DNA of 64,000 bases from JAXMHB01 sp046346965 (GCA_046346965.1 JAXMHB010000004.1:310001-374000); one strand, 5' to 3'. Shown: positions 8,564 through 17,778, numbered from the stretch's first letter. The notes: generated by a model from the sequence alone, not told the origin. Program-made: numbers and translations.

Positions 8564-9309
8564 TCAACGCGCCTCGTACTCGTAACTCACGCCCAAGCCC
8601 CAGAAGGCGCCGATCCGCAGCTTGGCCTTGCTGCCCGGGCTCGGCTGGCCACGCGGCAGTACCTGCACGGTGATGCTGCCCGACTGGCTGTCGCTGCGCT
8701 GGCAGTTCGCTGGCGCTTCCGGGCGTACCGGCGTGTGATCGGCCGCGGAGACCACGAAGTCGAATCCCTCGCCGCTCATGTTGATGCCGGTTGCGACCGT
8801 ATTGACCTTGTCGGTCCGGCAGCTGGCGGTCAAGGTGATCGAGAAGCCCTCGGGCCCGATGCTGGCGGGTGGACCTGCCCACGACATCTGCCCGCCAATG
8901 TAGTGCTCGCTGCCGGCGTAGGTGTCGAAAGAGATCGCGCCATCGGCCACCTTCCAGTCGCCGTACACCGGGTCGGGCGTTACTGCAGTACGCGTGTAGA
9001 CGGCTTTGGCCGGGTCCGGCTGGTCGGTGGTGCCGGTGTCGGTACGGACACCTTCATAGGCAGCGACGGCCTCGGCGACGCAGCGGTCCGAGGCCTGCTG
9101 CGCCAGGGCGACCATGGTCAGCTGGCGATCGACATCGTCCGCACGCGCCATGATCGCGATGCGCAGCGCGTGCGGATTCTGCGTGGGTACCGGGCACAGC
9201 GCTTCGGCGCGCCTGGCCTGCGCTTCCAGATCCACCAGTAACCGCCTCCGACCGCCGCCAGCAGCAGCATGGCCGCAACCGCCGACCGAGTGCTCATGCG
9301 AGACTCCAC
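8564..9309 (-). pseudogene. Frameshifted membrane-anchored hypothetical gene
   Basis: Two reading frames together make one plausible protein. From the ATGs at 9309/9297 one frame gives a membrane anchor, MSTRSAVAAMLLLAAVGGGY followed by WW, then runs into arginine-rich nonsense. The next frame carries on with credible sequence from about 9240 (LEAQARRAEALCPVP) to the stop at 8564. It includes a pair of cysteines (ASDRCVAEAV, TASCRTDKV, ANCQRSDSQ) and a C-terminal beta-rich part ending FWGLGVSYEYEAR. The shift lies at about 9230-9250. It may be a real inactivating indel or a sequence error. The family is unknown; a single-helix anchored periplasmic protein is the best description. Confidence 0.6.
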
Positions 9310-9416
9310 CGCCGCCGATGGCAGAGCATAGACCCGTGCGCCAGCGACTCGGACAGCGCAAGGGCCTGCTGAGGCGGGCTTTCAGACGGGCGGTGCCAGC
9401 TCGACCGGGGCGGCCG

Positions 9417-9911
9417 TTAGCGCAGCGCGCGCAGGTTCGCGAGCAACTCGCGCAGGCTCCCGCGGTACAGCCAGAACAGTCCGGCCATGCCGTAGATCGG
9501 GGTCGACGCCATCGCGTTATCGGCGCGATAGATCGGATTGCCGACGCTCAGATGCCAGGCCATATAGGCCCCGTCGATGACGAACCAGGCCAGCGCCAGA
9601 GCGATCACGCCATCCAGCGCTGCAGGCAGCGAGCGTTCGCGCAGCGCGCGGGCCAAGGCGCGGGCGCCGCTCGGTGCCAGCGCGTAGGTCAGCGTACCCA
9701 TCAACAGGGTCACGCCCACATCCCAGTCGCCGATCTCGAAGTTCAGCGCGCCGTACAGCAGCAAAGCCATCGCGATCGCAAAGGTCGCGAGTTTCCACGG
9801 GCGCTTGAGCTCCCGCAGCGCCGCGCGGTCGGGAATCGCTTCCAGGTGCACGGCAGACTCCACGGCGAGGGCGGCGTGCAGACTGTCCGCGTCCGCTGCC
9901 GGCGCTGGCAA
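9417..9911 (-). CDS. Small integral membrane protein, unknown function
   Basis: A 164-residue protein with three to four hydrophobic helices after a soluble N-terminus of about 40 residues: FAIAMALLLYGALNF, VGVTLLMGTLTYALAPSG, LDGVIALALAWFVIDGAYM and, near the end, IYGMAGLFWLYRG. I do not recognise a family. No ATG opens this frame; the start given is a TTG, and a GTG further in (before ESAVHLEAIPDRAAL) is an alternative. It is divergent from the sigma-factor gene at 10115, with about 200 bp between. Confidence 0.6.
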   Translation of the reverse strand: MPAPAADADSLHAALAVESAVHLEAIPDRAALRELKRPWKLATFAIAMALLLYGALNFEIGDWDVGVTLLMGTLTYALAPSGARALARALRERSLPAALDGVIALALAWFVIDGAYMAWHLSVGNPIYRADNAMASTPIYGMAGLFWLYRGSLRELLANLRALR

Positions 9912-10114
9912 GCTTGCCCAAGGCCGCGACGCGGTGCTTGCAGGTGCAAAGTCCGGGTACGCTCAGGGCTCCTCGGACAAACTTCCGTCAGCCGACGGAC
10001 GCTCCGAATCGCCAGAGCAACGGCCGGCGAACGCGGCCGTCGACAGCCGAATCACGCCAGCTTTTGCGAGAATCCAGCCATGCCCGCCAGGCACGCCCGG
10101 AGGAGCCTCTCGCC

Positions 10115-10624
10115 ATGACCATGGAAGCCGAAACCTTCGAGCAGGTCGTCGCCCAGTTCGGTGCACGCCTGCGCGCCCGGGTGGCGCGCCAGAACGCGAG
10201 CTACGGCTTTGACGAGGACGAGGTCATGCAGGAATGCCTGATCCGCATCTGGCGTGCCTGCCGCAACGACCGCGAGGTGGACTCGCCGGCGGCCTACGCC
10301 GAGCAATTGGTTGCCAGCGTCCTGATCGATCTGCTGCGGCGGCGCGCCAGCCATCGCAGCGAAGCGCTCGACGACGTCTACGAGGCACCCCAGGCCGGGC
10401 CGGTCACACTGTCGGAACAGGCGCAGGAGGTCGATCGGGTGCTCGCCGCGTTGGCCGCGCTGGAAGCTCGGCGCCGTGCAGCCACCTCGCTGCTGCTGCA
10501 GGGTCATGGCTGCACCGAGATCGCCGAGCGCCTCGGCTTGTCGGAAGCAGCAGCGCGCAACCTCGCCTATCGTGGACTGAACGAACTGCGCGAGCGCCTG
10601 CCGGCGCGCGCAGACGCCGCCTGA
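10115..10624 (+). CDS. Sigma-70 family RNA polymerase sigma factor (ECF type)
   Basis: A 169-residue sigma factor. Region 2 reads NASYGFDEDEVMQECLIRIW and continues with YAEQLVASVLIDLLRRRASH. Region 4 reads ALEARRRAATSLLLQGHGCT then EIAERLGLSEAAARNLAYRG with a helix-turn-helix. I chose the ATG at 10115 because AGGAG lies 9 nt upstream; an ATG at 10121 is also possible. It immediately precedes, on the same strand, an operon of exported proteins (10741-16009). This suggests that the operon could be one of its targets, but no promoter pair proves it. There is no obvious anti-sigma factor gene. Confidence 0.82.
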   Translation: MTMEAETFEQVVAQFGARLRARVARQNASYGFDEDEVMQECLIRIWRACRNDREVDSPAAYAEQLVASVLIDLLRRRASHRSEALDDVYEAPQAGPVTLSEQAQEVDRVLAALAALEARRRAATSLLLQGHGCTEIAERLGLSEAAARNLAYRGLNELRERLPARADAA

Positions 10625-10658
10625 GGACGCGCCAGGGCATTTGCGTGACGGCGTCCTC
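10623..10658 (+). terminator. Hairpin after the sigma-factor gene
   Basis: GAGGACGC (10623-10630, overlapping the stop codon) pairs perfectly with GCGTCCTC (10651-10658) across a 20-nt loop. There is no U-tract, so it may be a weak terminator or a processing/attenuation structure between the sigma factor and the secretome operon. The stretch 10684-10735 then holds a GTGAGAAAAATT element and the GAGGTGA ribosome-binding site of the next gene. Confidence 0.35.
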
Positions 10659-10740
10659 GGTCGGGCACCGGCGCCAAGATCGGGTGAGAAAAATTCCACG
10701 GTCACCGCGTCTGAGGGGGACATTCCCGATGAGGTGAACC

Positions 10741-12573
10741 ATGTCAGGTCCCTGTCCCGCCCGCCGCCGTCGCACATGCACGATGAGCTTCCTGGTCGGT
10801 CTGGCATTGCCGATTCAGTCCTACGCCGTCCCCGCGGCCTACACGCCAGGGGCCTTTCCCGAACTGATCGAAGCCGGCGTCCCCGTTGATGTCGCCGCGG
10901 TCGACGCAGCAATGGGCGACTTCGATCTCGACGGACACGCGGACGTGTTCGTCGCGATGGGGTCGACCTCGGGCGTTGGCGGCGTGCAGAGCGCTCGCGC
11001 GGATCGCCTGTACCTGGGCAACGGCGCCGGCGCCTTCACGCTCGCCGCGGTGGCCTTCGACGCCGCGTTACCGCGTGCCGCGAGCAGCGTGGCCGCCGCC
11101 GACTACAACCGTGACGGCCGATTGGATCTGGTGGTCGCCGGTGGCAGCGTCTACCTTGGGCCGGCGGCCGGCGTGCGCATCGAACCGAGCATGGTCTATG
11201 CCGGCCGCGCCGGCAGCGTGTTCGACGCCGGTAGCGCGCTGGGCGGCCCAGCGATGCAAGCGGTCGTGCAGGCACGCGCCGCCGATCTCGACGGCGACGG
11301 CGACGCCGATCTCGTGCTGCGCGAGGCCGATGGAACGCTGCGCCTGTGGCGCAACGTCAGCATCGTCGGCGGATCGATCGCTTTCGTCGAGGCACAGGCG
11401 ATCAGCATCGGCGGCGCCGATCCGCGCAATCGCTTCGCGATCGGTCGTCTGGTCGGCGCCGATGCGGCACCGGACATCGCGCTCCTGCTGCCCACCAGCG
11501 GCGTAGAAGCCGCCGGGGTGGTGATCCTGCGCAATATCGGTGGCGCCCAACCACTACAGCGCGACCACAGCATTCCGCTGCCGGCGCCGCTGTCCGATCT
11601 GGTCGCGGCCGACTTCAATGTCGACGGGCGCGACGATCTGGTCGTGGTCGCCGACGCTGAAGACCCGCAACCGCAGTGGTCGCGCGCACGCGTGCTGTGG
11701 TCCGAGCCGGATGGCATCCGCATCGGTAGCGAGCGCTTCCCGGCCAACGGCCTGCGCCGCGTGGCGACCGGCGATGTCGATGCCGACGGCCTGCCCGATC
11801 TGATCTTCGGCCGCGCGCGAGAGGCCGGCCCGGCGCCGCGCGATGTGCCCTCGCTGCTGATTGCCCTCAACCGCAACGCCAGCTTCGTGCCGACCTCGCA
11901 GTGCCTGGGACGTTATGCCGGAGTACCCAATGCGATCCAGGTCGGCGCACTCGACAGCGACGGCTGGCCGGACCTGTTGGTGATGGCTGCGGCACCGCAG
12001 ACAGCGCCGCGCAGCGGTCCCGGATGGTGGCGCAATGACGCGCCCGGCGTGTCCGCCGCCTGCTGCATGGCCGAGCTCGCCGCACAGCGGATCGAGCCCG
12101 CCGCGCCGGCGCAGGCGCGCGGCTTGCTTACAGCCGTGGCATCCGCGATCGATCTGCGCAGCTACTCGGAGGTGCGCGACCGGCTCTTCGCCGATGCCCG
12201 CGACGGCGCGCGGCTGCGCCAACGCTACGAGCAGTTCAGCCCCGAAATCAGCCTGCGCATGGCCAGCGATCCGGCAATTTGGCGGGCGGTGGCCAGCGCA
12301 CTCAGCCTGTGGAGCGAGCCACTGTCCCGCCTGCTCGCCGGCGCGGGGGCGACGCGCAGCGTATCGGCCGACATGATCGACGCGGTCGACGCGGTGTTGC
12401 TGACGCTGTCGGCCACCGGCTCAGTCGCGCTTGCGCAGGCCATCGCCGACGAACGCGCACGCCTGCCGGCCTTCGACACCCTGGTCGGCCTCGATCTGGA
12501 GACCTTCAGAGCCACGGTCCTGCCCGCCGACCGCCTGTTTGCCGAGTCATTCGAAACCGAGGTGACGCCATGA
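10741..12573 (+). CDS. Secreted FG-GAP/VCBS repeat protein with C-terminal FE tail
   Basis: A 610-residue exported protein. The N-terminus carries RRRR then a hydrophobic stretch (MSFLVGLALPIQSYA) that reads as a signal peptide. At least six FG-GAP-like calcium-binding units follow, each with a DxDxDGxxD core: DFDLDGHADVFV, DYNRDGRLDLVV, DLDGDGDADLVL, DFNVDGRDDLVV, DVDADGLPDLIF, DSDGWPDLLVMA. Such units form a beta-propeller. The last 180 residues are helical. The chain ends LFAESFETEVTP, which matches the ...GFE tail of other exported proteins here. GAGGTGA precedes the ATG. Its stop codon overlaps the start of the next gene (ATGA), so it heads a coupled operon. Confidence 0.85.
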   Translation: MSGPCPARRRRTCTMSFLVGLALPIQSYAVPAAYTPGAFPELIEAGVPVDVAAVDAAMGDFDLDGHADVFVAMGSTSGVGGVQSARADRLYLGNGAGAFTLAAVAFDAALPRAASSVAAADYNRDGRLDLVVAGGSVYLGPAAGVRIEPSMVYAGRAGSVFDAGSALGGPAMQAVVQARAADLDGDGDADLVLREADGTLRLWRNVSIVGGSIAFVEAQAISIGGADPRNRFAIGRLVGADAAPDIALLLPTSGVEAAGVVILRNIGGAQPLQRDHSIPLPAPLSDLVAADFNVDGRDDLVVVADAEDPQPQWSRARVLWSEPDGIRIGSERFPANGLRRVATGDVDADGLPDLIFGRAREAGPAPRDVPSLLIALNRNASFVPTSQCLGRYAGVPNAIQVGALDSDGWPDLLVMAAAPQTAPRSGPGWWRNDAPGVSAACCMAELAAQRIEPAAPAQARGLLTAVASAIDLRSYSEVRDRLFADARDGARLRQRYEQFSPEISLRMASDPAIWRAVASALSLWSEPLSRLLAGAGATRSVSADMIDAVDAVLLTLSATGSVALAQAIADERARLPAFDTLVGLDLETFRATVLPADRLFAESFETEVTP

Positions 12574-14990
12574 TCAACGCGACGCAACGCTGGGTACGCG
12601 GAATGCGTCTGGCCGGACTGGTCATGCTTGTGCTGCCCATGGCTGGCTGCCTTCAGGTCCAGCAGATCCGCGTCGAGACCCTCGACTTCAACGACCGCCT
12701 GCGCCGTGACCGCGCGGCGCTGGATGCCGCGCAGCGCGAGATGTCGGTGGACGCGCTGCGCTTCGGCCCCTGGCGCACCTCGACATCGGCGATCACGCCG
12801 ATGCTGCGCCCCGACGACCCGCTCGCCGCCGCCCTGCCGCAATCGGACTGCTGGGCGATGGCCAATAGCGATGTGGCCGGCCGCGACGCGGTGCTGGCGA
12901 ACTGGGAAGTCGTCGGCCGGGTGCAACTGGTGGACGGTTCGGGCAAGCGCATCGACGACTGGATAGATCCCGACGACGGCGTGCTCGACTTCGGATTGTG
13001 CCGGATGGACGACCCGGTAACGCGCCGGCCACCGGTGTCGCGCACGGGCGACCGCGAGACCTTCCTGGCGTTCGACTGCAGCGTGCTGAGCGACGTCGGG
13101 ATCATCTCCGGCCCGGGGTTCTACCAGACGGCCGAGCTCGAGCGCTGCACCGACGATGCCCGCATCCACGCCGCGCGCCTGTACGCCCAGCGCGCCGCTA
13201 CACGCGACGCCTTCGGGCGCTGCGCGGCGGAGCGCGCCGCGGTTGGCGGCGCGCTGCAACGGATCGGTGCGAACGTCGACTTCTGGCGCGACGGGGTCGC
13301 CCACCCCGAGGGCGCTCCGTCCGACGTCCGCCTGTCCGCCTGCGTGCGCGACGCTCCGCTGATCCCGCCCACCGTCACCCGTTATGTGGTCGACGCCGGC
13401 GCACTCGCCGGCAGCCCGGCGGGGGCGGCGCCGGTGCGCAGCATGGAGCCGGTCGTGCAACCCTACGACGTCGGTGCGCGGGTGACGCGCCCGCTGCTGG
13501 CCGACGGGCCGGTCGCGGCGTGGCGCACGCCCATGCAAGAACACACCGGCACGGTGCAGGGTGGCGTGCGTTGGGAGGAAGGCTGGTCATCGTCCCTGCT
13601 GGTCAGCGAGGTGCGCATCGTGCGGCCGCTGGCCAGCGTGCCGGCGCAGGCCCAGGCCAGCATTGCGGTCCGCGACGTCGCGCCCTCACGGCCCCTGCCC
13701 CTGTGCATCGAGGATGCGGATTCGCCGCTGGCGCCCGCGAGCATTGCCTGCCGTTTTGTCTGCGAGGACTCCGATCCGCTCGACGGGCGCATGCACTATG
13801 TGCTCGACGATCGTTCCTGCCGCGACTTCCAGGGCCGTACGGCAACGCCGCTGGTGACGCCCACTTACGCGCTCGACAGTGCGCAGGCGGTACTCACGGC
13901 CGGCACATCGCTACGCCGGCCGCTGCGCTGGACGCTCGCCGATCCCGCGCAAGCTGGCGCGTGGATCGAGTTTGGCCTCGCCCTGCGCGGCGGCAGCGCG
14001 GCACTGCGCAGCGAGCTGACGCTCGTCGATGCGGGCTCGCTGCGCGTCGGCGAATCGCGGCGCGTGAGCTTCTACGTCGACAATGTCGGCGTGCACAGCC
14101 TGCGCGTCCGTCAGGTCGATCTGCTGCCGAGCTCGATCCATCCGCAGGATTTCCGCATCGAACTGCCGCAGGACCCGCTGCCGGTGCCGATTGGCCTGAC
14201 GGTCGACGCTGGCGCGTACGGGCCCGTCGGCCTGCGAGGTGACGGCTACGCCGACCCGAGCCTGTGGCTGCGCAGCAACGAGGGCGCAAGCCATCTGCGC
14301 ATCCGCGGGCGTCGCGAGCTCAGCTTGCAATGGGGCGGCGTGTCCTTGCGGCGCAGCGCCGGCCTGACCTGGCGCGACGTCGCCAGCTTCCCGCCCGGCT
14401 GGGTGGAGGCGCTGCAGCCGGCCTCCGAAAATGCCGTGTCCGTCCAGAGTTGGCGCGCGCGCAGCCTGCCCACCGTCCTGCGGGCGCGCGAGGGCTTCCT
14501 GGTGTCGGTTCTCGCCAGCCCGCAGGCAGTGGGCGAGCGCAGCGCGCGTCTGCGCGTACTGGCCGATGTGCTGCCAGGTGGCGCTACGGTGGAGATCGCC
14601 GTTCCGCTGCGCGCGCGCGGACTGGCCGGGCCGATGCCGCTGTTTCAGCCGCAACAGTTGCTGCTGGTCGCTCCGGGTGCCGAGCAGCGCGTGGCGCGCA
14701 ATGTGCTGCTCAGCAATGACGGCGATGTCGCGACCACCCTGTCCGCCCCAGTCCTCACCGGCCGCGGCGGCGCCAGCCTCGGCGCCCTCGCCGCCCGCCT
14801 GCGCGTGTTGACCCCTGAGGGTGCCAGCGGGAGCATCGCCTCTGGCGCCTCCAGACTGGCGCGCGTGGAGTTCATTGGTACCTGCGCCGGCACCGGCGCC
14901 TTGCAGACGATCGAGGCCGAGCTGCGCTGGGCCACACCCAATAGCCTCTCCATACTGCCGATCCAGGCCCAGACCCGGTGCCCGCCATGA
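12570..14990 (+). CDS. Large lipoprotein with Ig-like (choice-of-anchor type) domains
   Basis: An 806-residue predicted lipoprotein. The start MINATQRWVRGMRLAGLVML leads to the lipobox PMAGC, with lipidation at Cys27 or so. I chose this start because ATGA overlaps the previous stop codon and the lipobox follows directly. The body is cysteine-containing and beta-rich. The C-terminal half has segments like VGESRRVSFYVDNVGVHSLRV and NVLLSNDGDVATT, which look like the Ig-type domains of 'choice-of-anchor D' proteins. No enzyme motif is seen. The ending QTRCPP lacks the GFE tail of both neighbours, which fits a protein held by its lipid. Its 3' end overlaps the esterase start by 4 nt. Confidence 0.78.
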   Translation: MINATQRWVRGMRLAGLVMLVLPMAGCLQVQQIRVETLDFNDRLRRDRAALDAAQREMSVDALRFGPWRTSTSAITPMLRPDDPLAAALPQSDCWAMANSDVAGRDAVLANWEVVGRVQLVDGSGKRIDDWIDPDDGVLDFGLCRMDDPVTRRPPVSRTGDRETFLAFDCSVLSDVGIISGPGFYQTAELERCTDDARIHAARLYAQRAATRDAFGRCAAERAAVGGALQRIGANVDFWRDGVAHPEGAPSDVRLSACVRDAPLIPPTVTRYVVDAGALAGSPAGAAPVRSMEPVVQPYDVGARVTRPLLADGPVAAWRTPMQEHTGTVQGGVRWEEGWSSSLLVSEVRIVRPLASVPAQAQASIAVRDVAPSRPLPLCIEDADSPLAPASIACRFVCEDSDPLDGRMHYVLDDRSCRDFQGRTATPLVTPTYALDSAQAVLTAGTSLRRPLRWTLADPAQAGAWIEFGLALRGGSAALRSELTLVDAGSLRVGESRRVSFYVDNVGVHSLRVRQVDLLPSSIHPQDFRIELPQDPLPVPIGLTVDAGAYGPVGLRGDGYADPSLWLRSNEGASHLRIRGRRELSLQWGGVSLRRSAGLTWRDVASFPPGWVEALQPASENAVSVQSWRARSLPTVLRAREGFLVSVLASPQAVGERSARLRVLADVLPGGATVEIAVPLRARGLAGPMPLFQPQQLLLVAPGAEQRVARNVLLSNDGDVATTLSAPVLTGRGGASLGALAARLRVLTPEGASGSIASGASRLARVEFIGTCAGTGALQTIEAELRWATPNSLSILPIQAQTRCPP

Positions 14991-16009
14991 GCCATCGAGC
15001 CCCGATCCTCGCCCTGTACGCCGCCCTTCTGGCTGGCAGCGCCCAGCTGTACCCGTCGCAGGCGCAAGCGCAGACCGTCGCCAATGTGACCTACGCGACG
15101 GTCGACAACACGCCGCTGCGGCTGGATCTTTACCTGCCGTCGGCATCGGCCAGTGCGGTTCCGCTCGTGCTGTGGATCCACGGTGGCGGTTGGTGCGCTG
15201 GCGCGCGCGCCCCGCTGGCCGACTACGCCGCCGCCTTGCCCGCGCAGGGCGTCGCCGTCGCCGCGGTCTCCTACCGACTGACCTCGACCACGCCCGATTG
15301 TGCGAACGCGGCCGGCGCGATCTGGCCCGCGCAGATCCACGATCTCAAAGGCGCGGTGCGCTTTCTGCGCGCGAACGCCACAACCTGGAATCTGGACCCC
15401 ACACGGATCGCAGCCTGGGGACAGAGCGCTGGCGCACATCTGGCGACCATCCTGGCGCTCAGCCGCGGCGACACCGCACTCGAAGGCACCATCGGCGGCA
15501 ACGCCGGTCAATCGAGCGCGATCAGCGCCGTCGTCGCCTACTTTCCGCCGACCGACCTGCTGCAGCTCGGCCCCGACTTCGCACTCAACCCGCCCGGCTT
15601 GCCGGCGGCAGTCGCGGTGGTCGACGGCCCCGGACAGCCGCACGCCAACCTGATTGGCTTTGGTGGCGCCGGCGAAGGCATGGGCGTGCTGCGCGCCAAC
15701 GCCAACAACCCGCTGGACCCGTGGCCGCAGCGCATCGCACGCGCGCTCAGCGCAAGCCCGGTGCAATGGGCCTCCGCTGGCGATCCGCCGGTCTACCTGC
15801 TGCACGGCCAGGCCGATACCACGGTGCCAGTGAACCAGGCCCGCCGCTTGCGCGACGCGCTGTTGTCCGCCGGAGTGCCGCTGAACTATCGCGAAATCGC
15901 TGGCCTCGGCCATGTGCCACCGGATGCCGCCGCCAGCGAGCAGGCGCGCGCCTGGCTGTTGCAGCAACTGGCGCCGCCCCTGTTGGTCGATGGATTCGAG
16001 GCACCCTGA
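14987..16009 (+). CDS. Secreted alpha/beta-hydrolase (esterase/lipase, BD-FAE-like)
   Basis: A 340-residue exported carboxylesterase-type hydrolase. The signal peptide begins MSHRAPILALYAALLAGSAQ, with likely cleavage after QAQA. The oxyanion motif is HGGGW (near residue 60), the nucleophile elbow is GQSAG, a later acidic region is LLHGQADTTVPVNQ, and the catalytic His lies in IAGLGHVPPD. This layout fits the BD-FAE/hormone-sensitive-lipase branch. The ATG at 14987 overlaps the upstream stop (ATGA); an ATG at 14978 is the alternative. The chain ends PLLVDGFEAP, another member of the GFE-tail set. It is the third gene of the coupled operon. Confidence 0.87.
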   Translation: MSHRAPILALYAALLAGSAQLYPSQAQAQTVANVTYATVDNTPLRLDLYLPSASASAVPLVLWIHGGGWCAGARAPLADYAAALPAQGVAVAAVSYRLTSTTPDCANAAGAIWPAQIHDLKGAVRFLRANATTWNLDPTRIAAWGQSAGAHLATILALSRGDTALEGTIGGNAGQSSAISAVVAYFPPTDLLQLGPDFALNPPGLPAAVAVVDGPGQPHANLIGFGGAGEGMGVLRANANNPLDPWPQRIARALSASPVQWASAGDPPVYLLHGQADTTVPVNQARRLRDALLSAGVPLNYREIAGLGHVPPDAAASEQARAWLLQQLAPPLLVDGFEAP

Positions 16010-16070
16010 GCGTGCAACCGGGGACACCGCGATGCTGAGCCGGCAAGAGCCAAGGACCCTCGTGATCTCT

Positions 16071-16099
16071 GCTGGCTCCGATGGGATGATCGGACCAGC
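16071..16099. promoter_or_regulatory. Interrupted palindrome before the serine hydrolase gene
   Basis: GCTGGCTCCGAT (16071-16082) pairs with ATCGGACCAGC (16089-16099) across a 6-nt centre, with one C-C mismatch. It ends 25 bp before the start of the next gene. It could be an operator or a weak terminator of the operon ahead; there is no U-tract. Confidence 0.4.
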
Positions 16100-16124
16100 T
16101 CCTTAGATTCGGCGGCTGACCTGC

Positions 16125-17207
16125 ATGAGAAACCGATGGCCAGGCTTCATGCTCGGCACCGCACTGCTGTTGTGCGCCAGCGACGGCCGCGCCGGCGATC
16201 TCGATGAACGGGCCGACGCCGTGCTGGCCGAGCACTTCTCGGGCGACGGCCCCGGTGCAGCGGTGGCCGTGATCCAGCACGGCGCGGTGCGCGCCCGTAG
16301 CGTGATCGGTTATGCCAACATCGAGCGCGAGATTCCGATCGACGCCCACACGCTGTTCGATCTGGCTTCCGTTTCCAAGCAGTACACCGCTGCCGCCGCG
16401 CTGCTGCTGGCGGGCGACGACGCGCTCGACGTCGACCAGCCGGTCACCGACTACGTGCCCGACTTCGCGGTCGAGTCGCCCGGCCGACCGGTGCGGGTGA
16501 TCGACCTGATCCATCACGTCTCGGGGATCCCGGACTACACCGCGGACGATTGGGGCCTGAGCGACGCCGAATTCGCCGAACTTGACACCGAAACCCACCT
16601 GGAGTGGCTGAACGCGCAAGCCGCCACCGAGGCGCCTGGTACCGTCTACCGATACAACAACTCCGGCTATGTACTGCTGTCGTTGGTGATCGAGCGCGCC
16701 TCCGGCGAGCACTACGCCGACTACGCCCGCGCGCGGCTGTTCCAGCCGGCCGGCATGCACGATGCGCAGGTCATGGACAGCCATCGATTGCGTTTCCCAC
16801 GCCAGGCCCAGGGTTACAAGCGCGACGAGGGCGGCGAGTACACGCGCTCGACCTCGCCCTCCTCCGTCACCGGCGATGGCAACGTGTACGCCAGCCTGGC
16901 GGATATGGTGGCTTGGATGCGCGCGCTCGACGGCAACCGCGTGCTGAGCGCCACGCAGAAGCGCACCGCCTGGAGCAATGGCCGACTGGACTCAGGACGA
17001 GCTCTGACGGACGAGGACGGTAACGGCTACGGCTACGGCTGGGTTATCGAAGCCGACGGCCGCGTCTCGCACTCCGGCTCGTGGATGGGCACCGCCACCT
17101 ACGTGCTGCGCGACCATGCCAGCAGCACCCACGTGGTGGTGCTGAGCAACGACGAAACCGCCGACGTAGCCAGCATCGCCGAGGCCTTGCTCGACCTGGC
17201 GGAGTGA
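16125..17207 (+). CDS. Exported serine hydrolase (class C beta-lactamase family)
   Basis: A 360-residue penicillin-binding-protein/class C beta-lactamase fold enzyme. The signal peptide is MRNRWPGFMLGTALLLCASD with cleavage near GRAG. The active-site serine is in SVSKQYTA (SxxK), the second motif is YNNSGY (YxN), and the KTG-like third motif is HSGSWMGT. Many relatives are esterases or D-amino-acid peptidases rather than true beta-lactamases, and HSG instead of KTG supports that. It is preceded by a near-perfect palindrome. It is the last gene before the accessory island; its composition is like the chromosome, not the island. Confidence 0.87.
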   Translation: MRNRWPGFMLGTALLLCASDGRAGDLDERADAVLAEHFSGDGPGAAVAVIQHGAVRARSVIGYANIEREIPIDAHTLFDLASVSKQYTAAAALLLAGDDALDVDQPVTDYVPDFAVESPGRPVRVIDLIHHVSGIPDYTADDWGLSDAEFAELDTETHLEWLNAQAATEAPGTVYRYNNSGYVLLSLVIERASGEHYADYARARLFQPAGMHDAQVMDSHRLRFPRQAQGYKRDEGGEYTRSTSPSSVTGDGNVYASLADMVAWMRALDGNRVLSATQKRTAWSNGRLDSGRALTDEDGNGYGYGWVIEADGRVSHSGSWMGTATYVLRDHASSTHVVVLSNDETADVASIAEALLDLAE

Positions 17208-17253
17208 TTGCCTGGGGCTTGTACCAAAGCGTCCGGATACTCCGTTACGCCTT

Positions 17254-17733
17254 TTAGTCTCGCAACGAGGCGCTCCTGATCAGCTTTGAAAGGCTCGATC
17301 TTGCGGTTTTACATACATAGCTCTGCGCAACGCACTCAAACATTAAATCGTGAAACATGAATATAAAGTGCGTTCTGCCCGCCCTGCTCCATCCCCAATG
17401 CGAATTCTCAATCCTATAAAGCGAATAGGGTTCCAGGCCCTTATCTTCCAGAGGGTGACCTCGTGCGTCACCACCTCCCTGGTAAAACACATGCTCAGTG
17501 ACACCAATAAAAGATAAAATACAACAATCTAGGTCCTCAGTGTCTTCGCGAATCACACGCGCACATTGCCCGTCCCAGCCTGCCGGCGGCTCGTACTGAA
17601 AAAAGTATGCCAAATTCAACCTACCCTCGCGCGCAATGAGCATTGGACATGGCGCCCGCCGCAGGCACTCCGGCACCTCCTCAATCCAAATCGCAACTTC
17701 ATTATCGCCGATCAGTCGCACATCAATCTCCAT
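17254..17733 (-). CDS. Orphan immunity-like protein of Rhs island
   Basis: A 159-residue product (from ATG 17733; a TTG at 17778 adds 15 residues) with base composition clearly lower in GC than its neighbours. The segment RTHFIFMFHDLMFECVAQSY matches a pattern (xHFIFTFHDxTFECxA) that I associate with small proteins found next to Rhs/polymorphic toxin C-termini. This recognition comes from memory and needs a profile search. There is no signal peptide. It lies directly downstream, on the same strand, of a degraded Rhs C-terminal remnant (18119-18200), which is where immunity genes sit. Function as an immunity protein is inferred. Confidence 0.55.
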   Translation of the reverse strand: MEIDVRLIGDNEVAIWIEEVPECLRRAPCPMLIAREGRLNLAYFFQYEPPAGWDGQCARVIREDTEDLDCCILSFIGVTEHVFYQGGGDARGHPLEDKGLEPYSLYRIENSHWGWSRAGRTHFIFMFHDLMFECVAQSYVCKTARSSLSKLIRSASLRD

Positions 17734-17778
17734 TCCAGGGCCAGGAGGATCCGATTCTACAATCCTCCGAGCGCCCAA

